A DNA stretch of 64,000 nt from Heliocidaris tuberculata (taxonomy: Eukaryota > Echinodermata > Echinoidea > Camarodonta > Echinometridae). Shown piece by piece: positions 43,602 through 55,450 of the stretch. Made by a program: the position numbers and the translations under genes. A model generated the notes under the pieces. The model was not told where the DNA came from. It did no database searches and worked only from the letters and a program-made list of their open reading frames with translations. How positions within the stretch are numbered: the first letter of the stretch is position 1; every line of letters starts with the position of its first letter. The stretch lies in the NCBI GenBank assembly GCA_025618425.1, contig CM046850.1, positions 10,750,768 to 10,814,767 of the forward strand, given 5' to 3'.

Positions 43602-44300
43602 ACGAATCTGCTAATAAAACAATAGGCCTACCGGTAAAGTTTTGTTGACAATATCCATTTTTAAAATTGCTTTGATGTTGTTCAGATTAAGCAAAGACAA
43701 TAATAAGAATGATTATTATCGGAGATATAATAAGCCTGTGCGGGGAAGAACAAAGTGGAAATAATGGTATCGACGTCAAAAGACTGCATGTGCAATATAT
43801 AATTTTAAAATATGTAATTCACAATTTCAGTGGATATACATGCAATTTTTTGGCGTTTTTCATGTTCAGATTTAGAGTCAAAATTAGCATTAGCTGGGAT
43901 TACGATGTAAAGAGAAATTTTCTTTGTCAATTTATATGTTGGATGTGCAAAAGAACCCCCCCCCCGCACATCCTCTGATTAGGGTTGTTGCGATATATAG
44001 GGGTAAAATGGATAAAATTTATTTAAATCAAAGTAATTTATTGAAACAGAATCAACATTTCTAATCTAAACATCGATTTAAAATGTGCATGTAGTGAATC
44101 TCCTCTGAACGTAATGAATGACAATCCATTCTTCTTTCCGTCGAAAGTACATTGCACATATAAGGTGTGTTCTCGAAGTATTGCTTAACATTATAGTTTA
44201 AATGCTTTCAGAGCGATGAAAAATCAACACCTCATTATGCTCATACAAACTTGTCTACACATAGGGTCCACCCCCTCTCAAAACCCAACAACTCCAAGGC

Positions 44301-44460
44301 CTTGTTGCATAAAACTTACCATTAACGGTAACTTTGCCATCAGAGGTAACTCGTATGGAAACCTTGAATTTGATTGGCTGTTCAGTGATGTTATCATGGT
44401 AGTTACCACTGATAGCGGAGTTACGAGTTACCATTAATTGTAAGTTTTATGCAACGGGGC
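44301..44460. mobile_element. Palindromic MITE with 'gcataaaa' ends, second member
   Basis: The left end is GCCTTGTTGCATAAAACTTA and the right end TAAGTTTTATGCAACGGGGC. The flanks are 'ccaag' on both sides. The related uninterrupted site in copy A ('caacaactgcaagattgtg', near 15541) supports a 5-bp duplication. The centre keeps 'gattggctg', as at 15858. Confidence 0.75.
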
Positions 44461-44734
44461 CCAAGAGTGTGCTCACCTTTTGATGACTCTTTCCCCCCTT
44501 TCGTTAAAATAGAATAAAAATAGAAATACGAAGGCACCTCCAAATATGTGATGACCCCCCCCCCCCCTTTCTTTTTTTTTTTGTTGCTAGTCAGAAAATT
44601 TTCTGAATATATCCTCCCCTGCAGCCCTAACCCCTTAATTGTCCCCACCCCTCTTTCATCGAGCTCACCCCCCCCCCCCCACCCCCTCCACCTTAAGACC
44701 AAGTATTTCCGCAAAATCGTTGTAACAGCACGGG

Positions 44735-44845
44735 AAAAAATGATAAGTCGAGAAGACGAGATGCCGGATCTCGCCTTCTCGTCTTCTCGGACCAAAAAAG
44801 GTCGAGAAGACGAGGAATTATCTCGTCATCTCATCGTTTTAAGCT
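44735..44845. repeat. Inverted 'cgagaagacgag' repeats
   Basis: The motif 'gtcgagaagacgag' occurs at about 44747 and 44801, with the reverse partner 'ctcgtcttctcgg' between them. It is a small palindromic relic in the duplicated flank. Confidence 0.5.
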
Positions 44846-45122
44846 TCCGTAGGTCGCAGGTCGCAGCCCTACATACAGATTTCGAAAACACACTCGCAGT
44901 ACTCGCGGGGTGTATACCTGTGTACGAGAAGTATTAGCGCGTTTTCACAAGCACGACGCGGTTGTTGAATCGAGCGTGTCGTGTGCAAAACCGGCCAGTT
45001 ACCATAGTAAAGCTCCAGCAACTCTCCGCCCTGTTGAAATCTAGAACCGTTCCCGGCCATCAATTCAACGGCATCCCCAAGGCATAATATTAGTAGACTC
45101 CCGAGTAGACTTCACATTCTCT

Positions 45123-45127
45123 TATAA
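45123..45127 (+). promoter_or_regulatory. Possible TATA box of the duplicated exon 1
   Basis: TATAA in 'tcttataacggccgg', 68 bases before the ATG at 45195, matching the position of 19599-19603 in copy A. Confidence 0.4.
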
Positions 45128-45194
45128 CGGCCGGAGCAGCTACTGGAGAGTTGAAAAAGCAGAGATAAAACCACCCATTCTATATCAATTCACG

Positions 45195-45237
45195 ATGAGG
45201 CGATTGTCGACTTTATTACAAGCTGTAGGAATTCTGG
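45195..45237 (+). CDS. Duplicated LAMP-like exon 1 (partial or orphan paralogue)
   Basis: Encodes MRRLSTLLQAVGIL plus one base, then donor GTGAGT. Relative to 19664-19706 there is one amino-acid change (Phe4 to Leu). The upstream 'caattcacgatgagg' context and the intron start 'gatactgaatattcagttct' are also shared. I see no matching exons 2-6 in the remaining 18.7 kb. Since intron 1 of the first copy is 12.7 kb, the rest may lie beyond the window, or this may be a stranded exon. Confidence 0.65.
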
Positions 45238-45669
45238 GTGAGTGGTATGATACTGAATATTCAGTTCTTATCTATTTTTTTAAAAATCCATCTTTTTTTT
45301 TCAATTAAATTTTCATATGAGCCTATACACAGGTCATCTGCTGGTATACTTATATCTGGTAGATTAGTCCACTACTCCTAGGGAAAAGGCTCTCGAACGA
45401 TTCTTAAAGATACGTAGGCACTACTTGTAGGTGCAGAGTGCAGACACAATATTGTTCTGGTAGTGCAATCCACTATTTGATCACTCTATGTGAGTAGAAA
45501 TGGTTAACTAACTATGTTCTCGAACGTCCGTGAAATCATTTCATGGAATGCCCCCACAATTCTTTGTACATTATAGTACATTATGAAGTATAATGAATAA
45601 GTAATGGTTCATTCCAAATAAATGCATCTAGGTGTCTGATTTCTGATTTGGTTCTAAGTCTCCCAATGG

Positions 45670-46201
45670 CAACCGCGTAGCCAGGATTAAATTTTATGGG
45701 GGGGGGGCGGTTGTGAGCGCGCGAAGCGTGCGAAATTCCTGATGAACACGCGAAGCATGCTCCCGGGGGGGGGGGGGGGGGGGGAGAGGGGTGCAGGGAG
45801 GAGGGAAACTTTCGCTTTGATGTTTTAGCAAATTTGAGAGAAATATAACCGCTCGTAGTACCTTTTTTCTAGGCGGAAAGTTTGTTAGACGCCCTGACTG
45901 CTTTTCAGTTATTTGGACTCATTGCTGCACTGTACATGTAACGGGTGGGCGCAGGGAGGTGGGAGTTCCCTCTTCCCGCGTACGTGAAGCGCAAAAAACT
46001 TTGACGAAGCAGTTAAAACGTTTTAGCAACTTTTGAGAGAAAGATAAGGGCTCTTAGCACCTTATTAAGGGTTTTTTCTCTCACTTCCCCCCCCCGCTTT
46101 TTCGCTCTCGCTTTTTTATTTTTATTTTTTAGTTTGGGGGGGGGGGCGACGCCCCAATCGCCCCCCCCCCCCGCCCCCCCCCCCCCGTGGCTACGCGCCT
46201 G
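45670..46201. mobile_element. hAT-like element with 8-bp duplication in the second intron 1
   Basis: The left end CAACCGCGTAGCCAGG and the right end GTGGCTACGCGCCTG are inverted. The duplication 'cccaatgg' is perfect at 45662-45669 and 46202-46209. Copy A has the site once ('tccaatgggcagctta', near 20295). The interior contains 'gcgcgaagcgtgcgaa', 'acgcgaagcatgc' and G/C-runs. Confidence 0.85.
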
Positions 46202-46240
46202 CCCAATGGGCAGCTTGAGTAGGCTATATAATATGCAGGG

Positions 46241-46877
46241 AAAGGCCCCCACAGAAACGCGCTAACTTCCATAGACAATCTTCATTTTTGAGAAATATGA
46301 GGAACTTTCAGGTTCAGATTTATGGACTGTTTTCAATCATATTAACCTATTAACATAAAAAATGTAGTAGAAAATAAATACAGTAACAACAATAATATAA
46401 CAATGATTTTTTTTACATAGATATATATGGGCACATAATGTTGAATATAAAGTAAAGTATATGATGCACAGTTATTGACCTAAGTGATGTGTTGACATGT
46501 TTAAAAGCAAAGCTTGTATATTACATGTCCAGAAACTTATTAAACTTAATCACGATTGGGTTGTTCGATAATATTAATTTCATAAAGCATCATTAGGAGA
46601 AGCGATATATTGATAAGTCTAGAGAGCATTGATAAGTGAGTTGAGATAGAAGGACCATTGCTTTAACCCACAAGAAAAACTTAAGTGTAAAAGTACAGTG
46701 CAAGTGCAAGACAGTGTGGAAACAAAAAGAGAATGAAGAGCAGGAGGATGGAGGAAGGAGGAAAGTTAGTGAAAGAAAGTGAGTGTGTCTGTGTGTGTGT
46801 GAGAAGAAGGGAGAGAGAGGGCAGGAAAAAGAAGGGGTGAACAGGGGTGAAAAGGGAGTAATAATAAACGAGAGAAG

Positions 46878-46908
<31 letters not shown>

Positions 46909-46965
46909 GAGGGGGGAGATAGAGGTGGGTCCTGCTCGCTCAGTTTGGTACTTTTTTATTATATT
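46241..46965. other. Spacer with (GA)n tract
   Basis: AT-rich sequence, then purine-rich GA/GAGG repeats at about 46730-46920 with about 14 perfect GA units near 46884-46908. No exon seen. Confidence 0.5.
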
Positions 46966-46969
46966 AAAA

Positions 46970-49860
46970 AACTTCATTGACATTGACATCAATATTTTGT
47001 TTTTACAATGCAAAGCATTAGTGTAAAGAAAATTAACAATCACATGGAAATGAAATGGAGGAAAAAAAAGAAATATATAGCAAATCATAACAGGACTACT
47101 CAGTTTGAATTCACTGCATATGGTTGAAGAAGATGTTTTTTTATTTTTTTATTTTTTTTAATTATTTGCTTTTGAAACAGTTTAGAACTGGGAGTTGATT
47201 ATATCGCTGCTGAGTGAGTTCCAGTATTTCGGGCAGTAGAAAAAACGGCTTTGTGTGAAAAAAAAAAAAAAAAAAAATAGTGCGGGTGCGGGGAAGGTGA
47301 AAACGGTTGGATTGTCTTGTTGGGTATTTATGTATGGAACTGTTTTTTGTGAACATGTCAGTGAAAGCGTGTGGCAGTTCGTTTTTGTTCAATTTATACA
47401 TGTTATACCTGACTTGTCCTGTTTGAAAAAGAAATAAATCTGGAAACTTCAGAATTTTGATTCGTAAAATAAAGGATCGCTATGTGAACGAATAGTCCTG
47501 AGCTTTTATGCATTATCCTTATAATTTTCTTTTGTAAGATATAATTTTATCGGTAAGATATTTATTAGCGATACCCCAAGCTATTATTCCATAATAAAAA
47601 TAATATTAGTGAAAAGTATGGTATAAAAAGCGTAGTCATTGGGAAGAAATATTTGAGTTTATTCATTATTCCAATATTCCGAGAAATAATCTTGGATATA
47701 TTTTGTATGTACATGTTCCAGTTAAGTTTATCGTCAATCGTTAGCCCTAGAAATTTGATTGAGAGCTCGCTTTCTCGCCTCAACCTTCAAACTCTATCTT
47801 CTCGCCGACTCGTCCTCCTAGAAACCTTTTCTCTTAAACTTCTCCAATCACCGCGACATCGTGAACTTCTTCCTCCTACTCGCCGCCAGACCTCTTGCCG
47901 TGATCTCAGAAATGCTCATCATTTGAATATGCCTCGTTGTAGAACTGAAAGATATCGTTCTTCAACAATCCCTTCTATAATTCGTCTTCTTAATGATAAC
48001 CGTTTCTGAATGGAATAATGTTCCTATATTGTTATAGTCTTGTTGTTTTATTCATTGTAACGTCACCAGCTGGTCACTAGTCTATTTCCTTCCTCTCTTC
48101 CTATCCTTCTTCTTTCTATCTTCTGTTTTCATCTTCTATACTTTCTCTTTTCAATGAATAATTCATGGCTATGATCACTGTTAGTCCTCTCTTTATACAT
48201 GCAAGCGTTCACTGATCTTTTTTATTCAATCTTTTTGCTATATATTTCTAGAACTTTTTAATGAATGTTTTTATCTGAATTGTTGTATGGTGCAAATACT
48301 TGGTCACACATTACAATTTTTTATTGATATTCTTTTATTATAATGCATTTTAATAATCTCTGAATTTAGCATTTATACTTATTTTCCCATGGCTACGCTA
48401 AGTACTCATTCATTTTAATGAGCCTTTTGTGATGACTTTAGCTTTCAGAATCTTTTGTCTTACCAATGCCGTTTATCTGATAATTTCCGTTTCATCTTTC
48501 ATGACCCAAGGTTAAAGGTACTTTGAATTGTGTTTCTTTATATTTCAATTCTTCATTCTTCCCTACAGTTCTTATCCTTGCTGTTTATATGATTCTCACA
48601 AACCACTCGTTACTCTGGTCTCGGATTTATTATTTTAAATATTATGCTCTTGATTCGCTTTGTGCAGGTCATCCTATTCCTGCTTTTACAATATTTTTAT
48701 ACGAAAGAATTTAAAATTTATTTTTGGACTGGATTATTCTAAGTAAATATCCTTTTATACAACTTTATGCAACTTTTACGGTGTATTGTATTTTATGATA
48801 ATTCCCTTGTTTTGTTTTAGGTACAATGACATAGGTTGCATATTGTTAAACAAACGCTTATAACTCACTTTTTGTTCATGAAACCTAAATTCTTTACTAC
48901 GATTTTACTCATGTTAGAAACTTCGTTATTTAAATTTCATCTTTTACATGTGTTTCCTTGCTATATAATGATATTATTTATTATGTTTCTTTTGTTTTTT
49001 GATGTTTCATTATGATGTGATCAATTTTGTACAAACTTTGTGAAAACAAACATTATCAGCTTTTTAGCTGCAAGTCTTGTTTTTTAATAAACCATTACAA
49101 TTCAATTCAATTCAATTGAATATGGTTTGCTCGAAAGCCAAACTGCGAATCACAAATAATGTTATGTTTGTTGAGAAAGGTTCCTCTGATAGAGAAAATT
49201 CTTTCTAAAACTTTTTGAGAGGAATGGTAATAATGATATTGGCCTATATTGGTTTCTAAAGCATCACCTTTCTTGAATATTGGGATGACTTTAGCTATTT
49301 TTATACTATTTGGTACTATACCCGTAGTTAATGATAAGTTAAAAATATGAACCAAAGGATTTGCAATCGCTAAGATAATTGACTTGAGATTCAAGGTAAT
49401 TGCCAATGTCGTCATGACTGAACTTTTCTTCCTTTCCAGTTTATTTACTATACCAATAATTTCCTCGCGGTTTGTTGGGACAAAAAACAGTGAAGATGGG
49501 TTTTGGTTACTTAAAGAATTGTGAAATTTTCTTTCGGTTGTCGTGATGTCGGTTTTGTCCAATTTGGGAGAAGTATGAGTTGAAGGTTTTAGCCATAGCT
49601 TGAGGGTCTTCGACTATAGTGTTAGTCTGCCTAATTTTTGATGAAAGGATTGTAATGAAACTATACTCATTTGATGGAGGAAGCTTTAAATTTCTAATTC
49701 AGCAATAGCAATAGCTTTTTTTCTAAATTTTGAACATTTATTTTGGGGGCGCAAAATGAATGAAAACCCTGAAGAAATATGTTTGAGGAATAAAGCAAAG
49801 TAATTGCAAGGCAAATTTATGATTTCTTGCGAATGATCTATACTTTGAAAGTGCTTCTTA
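46970..49860 (-). mobile_element. LINE on the - strand, split by a + strand LINE
   Basis: The - strand frames give, in 5' to 3' order, MAKTFNSYFSQIGQ (about 49600), reverse-transcriptase domain pieces IAKVIPIFKKGD and DSQFGFRANH (49562-49107), then after the insertion SIKFLGLTIDDKLNWN (47783-47565), and the end YPTRQSNRFHLPRTRT (47401-47162). This order is that of CR1/L2/Jockey-type reverse transcriptases. The 3' end has TGTCAA-like repeats near 46975-46990. About 150 codons of the middle enzyme are missing at the insertion, and several stops are present. The 5' side is cut by the element at 49865. Confidence 0.75.
47775..49110 (+). mobile_element. Second LINE fragment nested inside, + strand
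   Basis: A short frame (to stop at 48009) with MPRCRTERYRSSTIPSIIRLLN is the C-terminal end of another LINE protein. It is followed by about 1.07 kb of AT-rich 3' UTR and a (CAATT)n tail (49098-49119). It interrupts the - strand LINE after the codons for FGFRANH. Confidence 0.7.
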
Positions 49861-49864
49861 TGCT

Positions 49865-50770
49865 TTTTGTCTCGCCCACCGGAGGTGAAGGCGAGACTAA
49901 GGGATCCAAATGGCGTCCGTCCGTCGTCCGTCCGTCGTCCGTCGTTCGTCACATATATTATGTTAAAGTTTACCTGCAAGACTCTCTTAGGACTCATAAC
50001 TTGGCAACTGTTGCTGCAATGGCAACCAGACTTGGGTGATAGAAGCACTAGGGGTATCTTCATGTTATGGTGTTGTTGGAGGTCACATGATGACGTAAAA
50101 GGTCATTTGAGGTCATATATTAAAGAGTACCTGCAAGACTCTCTTTTCATATGTTAAAGTTTACCTGCAAGACTCTCTTTTGACAAATAACTTCACATCA
50201 GTTGCTTGGATTACAACCTAACTTGGGTCATAGATGCATTGGGGCTACCTTCATGTTATGGTGCCGTCGAAGGTCACGTGATAAGGTCAAAGGTCATTTG
50301 AGGCCGGGTGATAATATGTTTAAGTTTACCTGCAACACTCTCTTATGACACATAACTCTGCACATGTTGCTGCAATGGCAACCAAACTTGGGTGATAGGT
50401 TCACTTGGGGTACATTCAAGTTATGGTGCCTTCAGAGGTCACATGGTAAGGTCAAAGGTCATTTCAGGTCAAACGTTAAAGTTTACCTGCAAGACTCTCT
50501 TATGACAGATAACTTTGGAACCATCACTCACTTTTCAACCAAACTTGGGTTGTAGATGCACTATTAAAGGGGACCTGCATGTTATGGTGCCGTCAGAGGT
50601 CACATGATAAGGTCAAAGATCATTTGAGGTCATAGGTTTAAGTTTACCTGCAAGACTCTCTTATGACACATAACTCTGCACATGTTGCTGCAATGGCAAC
50701 CAAACTTGGGTGATAGGTGTACTTAGGGTGCATTCATGTTATTTCCGCGAGTGGGCGAGACACAATATTG
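49865..50770. mobile_element. Element with GTCTCGCCCAC ends and tandem interior
   Basis: The left end 'tttgtctcgcccacc' and the right end 'gtgggcgagacacaa' are inverted. The flanking 8-bp direct repeat 'cttatgct' (49857-49864 and 50771-50778) is perfect. An inner copy of the end ('ggtgaaggcgagac') follows the left end. The interior is an array of five to six units of about 150 bp with 'gtttacctgcaagactctct', 'ttgctgcaatggcaacc' and 'aaggtcaaaggtcatttgagg'. There is no transposase, and the superfamily is not certain (8-bp duplication suggests hAT, or MULE if 9). Confidence 0.75.
49920..49950. repeat. (CCGTCGT)n short tandem
   Basis: 'ccgtccgtcgtccgt' type units near the left end of the element at 49865. 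Confidence 0.7.
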
Positions 50771-50778
50771 CTTATGCT

Positions 50779-52219
50779 CTTGTTTATATCTCATCTGGGG
50801 GCGCAAAATTTAACAATCTCCTGCCTTATGCGGGGGGGGGGGGGGGATCAACTAGAGTCAGTTAATGGTTAACACTTAAAAATGCCATTGATAGATCCTG
50901 AACATAATTATGCTAGGGAGCATTTCAAACCCTATAAAAACACCATTTCTTACGTATTTTGTCATTGACTGGGGCGCAAACAACCCTCAAAGACCCTACG
51001 TTTTCTTGTATTTCTCCCCCTTTTCTTTCTCTCTTTTGCATTTTTGCGCCCCCTTCAAGTGCCGCCCGGGGCACGTGCCCCTCTGCCTACTGGGTATACA
51101 GTTCATTGCGCGACAATGTCTTGAGTAAACAAGAATATACTTGTTATGAAGATTACTTACTTGCATGGCCTAAAAAATTATGAGCAGGATGAATCGAATC
51201 CGAATGTTTAAATTCTTACGGGAGGTAAAAAATTCAGGCAGGGTGTTTCAATGTGACAATGTGACATATGAAATGTGAAAAAAGGAGAAATAAACATTTC
51301 CAGACATATTATTTCAAGCTCTTCCCGTTTCCTGTTTATTTCCTAATCATGCTAATCTCGTCTCGGATATTCTTTCATTTCTCTACTATAACCCTTCCCC
51401 GCTCCTCCCTCTTTTTTAAACACATATACACACACCCGCACACGCATCCTTCATGCTTCATTTCAATTTTTTCATGAAGGGTCATATTTGCTTTGTTAAA
51501 AAAGTTACAGCCTTTGTTCCCTAAAAGTTGTCTTTGATAAAAGCAGAAAAATAGAGGAACATATCAATGAAAGTTGATATCTTATAAAGAGTTATAAGTT
51601 TATGGATTTTTAAAGCTGTGATCAAGCACAATAGTGGGGTGGGTTATAGGTCAATTTTCGTGACACTCCTAATGTTCTACAAATCAATTTTAGTCGAGGA
51701 GCTCCCGCAATTTTTTTTTTTTTTTTTTTTTTTTGAGCGGGGGGGGGGGGGGGGAGGACTCGCTTAAAATGGAAAAATCCAAAATGGCGGCCATCTAGTA
51801 TAATAAAAACAACCTTTTCGGGTTAAATCATGTCATAGAGTGCATAAATCCGTTTTAAAATGAAATTATCAATTTTAAAGCACGTTATTTTTCATTCTAA
51901 AAAATAAAAAGCCCGGTTTTCATGTTTTAAGGGACAATAAATGACTTTTAAAATAATATCTGCAAAAGGCACCCTCACTTTGATCCAATAGTTTACTTGG
52001 ATAGTAGTCACTGCATGTGCATGGTGAAAGAAGCTGCATTTCAGCCAGGACAAAAATGAAAAAACAACAACAACAACAACAAACAAACAAAACAACAACA
52101 GCAACAGCAACAAAACAAAACATAACAGAATCGGGGCGAACGGCGTTCTCCCCAATCCTGGATGTTTTCATAGCGATGTATATATATATAAAAAATTATA
52201 TATATATGAGATGTATTGT
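50779..52219. other. Non-coding stretch with simple repeats
   Basis: G-run near 50831, T-run plus G-run near 51711-51755, and (CAA)n near 52064-52115. A fragment of the TTAA-type MITE ('gataaaagcagaaaaataga', about 51535) is present. No gene supported. Confidence 0.45.
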
Positions 52220-52412
52220 TACAGTCAAACCTGCTTTAGTGACCACCTGTACAGAAAGACCACCTGTCTATAAAGACCACAATATTTGTTCCCTTGAAAA
52301 GTGTTTCTTATTGAAACATGTGTTAAAGGAACCTGTCCATAAAGACCACCTGCTCATAAAGACCGCTTTTCTTGTCTCCCTTGAGTGGTCTTTATAGACA
52401 GGTTTCACTGTA
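52220..52412. mobile_element. TA-flanked MITE with 'tacagtcaaacctg' ends
   Basis: The left end TACAGTCAAACCTGCTTTAG and the right end 'agacaggtttcactgTA' are inverted. The interior repeats 'aaagaccacctg' several times. 193 bp. This matches widespread Tc1/mariner-type short elements of marine invertebrates. Confidence 0.75.
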
Positions 52413-52666
52413 GTTCGTTTTTCAGCCTTATTCATACTTGATGAGTCTAATATGTGAATTTCATTTGCCGCCGAGAAAAGAAGAGAAGTGGTATACTTAT
52501 TTCCTTGTAAATATTACTTGGTGGTTGACATGTAATTAACTTAGACATGAAAATGTTATATTATAAATGAAAAAAAAAAACAAAACAAAAAAAACAAAAC
52601 AAAAAAAACACCGATTACATCGGGGAATATGAACGATATTGATATAAATTTATGATCTTGTGAATT

Positions 52667-52818
52667 TTATATTTCAAGTATTTCCTGGATCATAACAACA
52701 TTATAGGCTAATTCTATTTCAAGTGTGATAAGCTCTAGAGCATTATATTTTAAGTATTTCCCGGATCATAAGAACATTATAGCCTAATTCTATTTCAAGT
52801 GTGATAAGCTCTAGAGCA
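52667..52818. repeat. Tandem duplication, 76-bp unit
   Basis: Two units with 'aagtatttcc.ggatcata' and 'agtgtgataagctctagagc' in direct succession, differing at about five bases. Confidence 0.85.
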
Positions 52819-53100
52819 TTACAGGAAACTTCTCAGGAGACAATTATCCAGTATTGCATCTCTTAGTAGGACTTACCTGTGCAATGAATTACTGAACATC
52901 ATGATTTTTTTTAAAGACAGTTTAGTTTGTGCATGAAAGCAAAGTTATCAAATCATCTCCAGTTTTCATGATGAACTTGAAGTATAATGCAGATTTTTGT
53001 TTTCCAAAGATTTTAATTTCTGACTAATTTCACTCTTTATTTCCATTATTTCTATCATAATTGTTTTTGTTTTTTTTTCTTTGTATTGTTTGCCAATTTG

Positions 53101-53101
<1 letters not shown>

Positions 53102-53151
<50 letters not shown>
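53102..53151. repeat. (AT)n microsatellite
   Basis: About 24 perfect AT units. Confidence 0.9.
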
Positions 53152-53319
53152 TGTATATTTGTAATTGTAGTCCATGTCAGTTCAGTCCTAGAAATGTGAT
53201 TGTGGAATTTTTCAATGAAATGTCTATCTCTCTCTTTCATTATTATAAATTTCTGCATACTACTAAAAATAAGAAGAAAAAAAAAAAACATCACAATGAT
53301 ATGTATAAGTTATAATTTA

Positions 53320-54200
53320 CTATGACAATATATAATATCGCGAGTGACATTGCTGTCAAGCACCATAGTCGTGAGGCGGAGGGGGGGGGGGGGGGGGAGG
53401 GGGACTGGTACTAGGCGCAGCCCTATTTCCCAGAGGATTTTCAGAGTTCCTTCCTACTTGGGCATCCTTACATTAAATTATACCTCATGTTTGTATTGAC
53501 GGAATAACATTTTATAATGAAGTATCTTAATTTTGAAACTGGAAAGTTGGTATTCGGGCAAGAGGCGTCAGCCCCCTCGCGAAAATGTGACGGTACTCCT
53601 ATGCAATAGACTGACTTTAATAATTTCTATTGATGTGTAAATCGTTTCTGGCCCTCATAATACATACTTTAGAATTTCTTTCCAGATAAAAATTGTCGAA
53701 GAACCAAACCTAATATGTAAAAAAGTAACAAATAGTTTGAGTTGTTGATATAATGAATACTCGTTGGCCACAATCAGTCCCATCCACCTCGCCATAGTCC
53801 ATATGCTGGATTTTGTTTGACCATGATTTTTTTTTTTTTTAATTGTGCCAGTATTATATTCTGGTAGCAAAATCGTACTCTGATGCTACTAAGCATTAAA
53901 GTCCCCGAGAATGATTACGATTTCAGCATAACCGGCGGCCATTTGGGATCGTTTATTGGACGTTTATATATCAGGTTTGTGCTAGGCCCATATTCCTTAT
54001 TATCTAAATAATACGTCGATACATTCTATTTCTCCCAAAGCTAAAATTATTACTCAAAAGTAGAATAAGGTTGTCCGTAAGGCCACATGGTACCAAAAAC
54101 TGAGCTGTTTTCCCAGAATTTTTCAGTTTTTAGATGGGGAATTATTCTGTGTCGCAAGCTCATAAGTGTCCGATCGAACGTTGCAGTCATCAACAGTCAG
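53320..54200. other. Non-coding stretch, no gene seen
   Basis: G-run at about 53381-53400 and A/T-runs. The open frames here are without recognisable domains. Confidence 0.4.
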
Positions 54201-54202
54201 TG

Positions 54203-54583
54203 CTAAGGCCAACGCACACCTTACGATCCGATTTCAGAAGAAAATGTAATATCATTTGACAAATCATTTAAAAACGAAAAATATTTTTGATTGGTGGTCT
54301 GAATAGTCAAACATAGTAAAATCGATAATACGGCCTTTGACGAGTTTTCTAGTCGGTGGAATGGCCAAATCGGCTCCGAGTCGTAGTGACGTCACAAAAT
54401 CGTACGACCGTCTACGATCTGAAACTAATTTTGCCCTTATTCCCTGCAGAAAGCTGACAGCTCACCATTAGTATTCATATAACTTTTCAGAACCTGAATA
54501 GGGTAAATTTCATTCGTCAAAATGCCAATATTTAATGCCATAGCGATTTATTTCACAAATCGGATAGCAGACTGATCGTAAAA
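54203..54583. repeat. Left part of an inverted-repeat element with 'aaggccaacgcacacc' end
   Basis: The left end 'aaggccaacgcacaccttac' plus 'gatccgatttcagaag' has a partial partner 'cagactgatcgtaa' directly before the TTAA element at 54584. The outermost right end is not seen, so the TTAA element may have inserted in or next to it. Confidence 0.35.
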
Positions 54584-55450
54584 AGGCGGATTCACACCGA
54601 ACACGACACACGACACACGACACGACAAAACGACATACTACACGACAAACGGCGAAAAAACAGTGCACACCGCACACGACATTCGCTAATAAGTCGTGCT
54701 GGAGAGAGGGAGATGTCGTTTTTGATGATGAGAATGTCGTGATAGTATTCATTTGAAGTTCATCATTGTAGTCATCAAAATAATTCTATAAGAGTTTTAT
54801 ATTGTTTAATTCTGAAATCATTTATTCTTTATTTGGATTTCTAAAAGTTGTTAAATTGGTCAAGTGACACATGTTGAGAAATTACAAAAGTGATATTTAC
54901 CGTTTTCTATTCGGAATAATCATAGCTGCGGGGTTTTTTTTCTTCATATCGTGTATTTTAAATACATTAAAAAAAAAAAGATCTTTGTCGTCTATTCGGA
55001 ATAATTCAAGCAGTTTTGTTTTATACACTCACGACTGACCATGTTTTAGAGACAAAATGATCTGAAAAAATATATTTCCTTAATTGAAAATAGTGGTGCA
55101 GGCTTATAATTATCTAGAATACGGGTACCAGACATTAGGAGAGTAGATCTTGCTGGACCAAGTCTAACGGAAATTTTTGTTTTCCATTTATGACGAGTAG
55201 ATCGTCTATGACACATGGTCATAACCTTATTTCTGTGACATACTAGTAACATGAGTAATATGCACATTTTCCCCAAACTTAAAAAAAAAAAAATATTATC
55301 TCTGCAATTTGGATTTGGTGCAGCTACCGGGGGGGGGGGGGGGTGATAAATAAATGGCTAAGTGGGAGGTTGCGATATGATAGGACTCCTCACACACCCT
55401 CTCCTTTCTAATTAATTGGTTTGTTTTATTACTTCACATTCTATCAAGTA

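Larger units (their letters stand above)
43602..46240. repeat. Segmental duplication, copy B
   Basis: Collinear with 9653-20330 at the anchors listed there, but with most of the inserted elements missing. It contains the duplicated first exon at 45195. It has its own insertions: the palindrome at 44301 and the hAT-like element at 45670. Confidence 0.85.

Noticed and set aside
46681..47088. A 135-codon - strand frame rich in Ser, Leu and Pro
   Set aside because: It reads through a GA/CT microsatellite and the 3' end of the - strand LINE.
48523..48714. A 63-codon + strand frame
   Set aside because: It lies in the AT-rich 3' UTR of the nested LINE and shows no family resemblance.
49865..50770. 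Regularly spaced repeats that might suggest a CRISPR array
   Set aside because: The units are about 150 bp, diverged, with no short unique spacers, in a eukaryotic transposon with inverted ends and target duplication.
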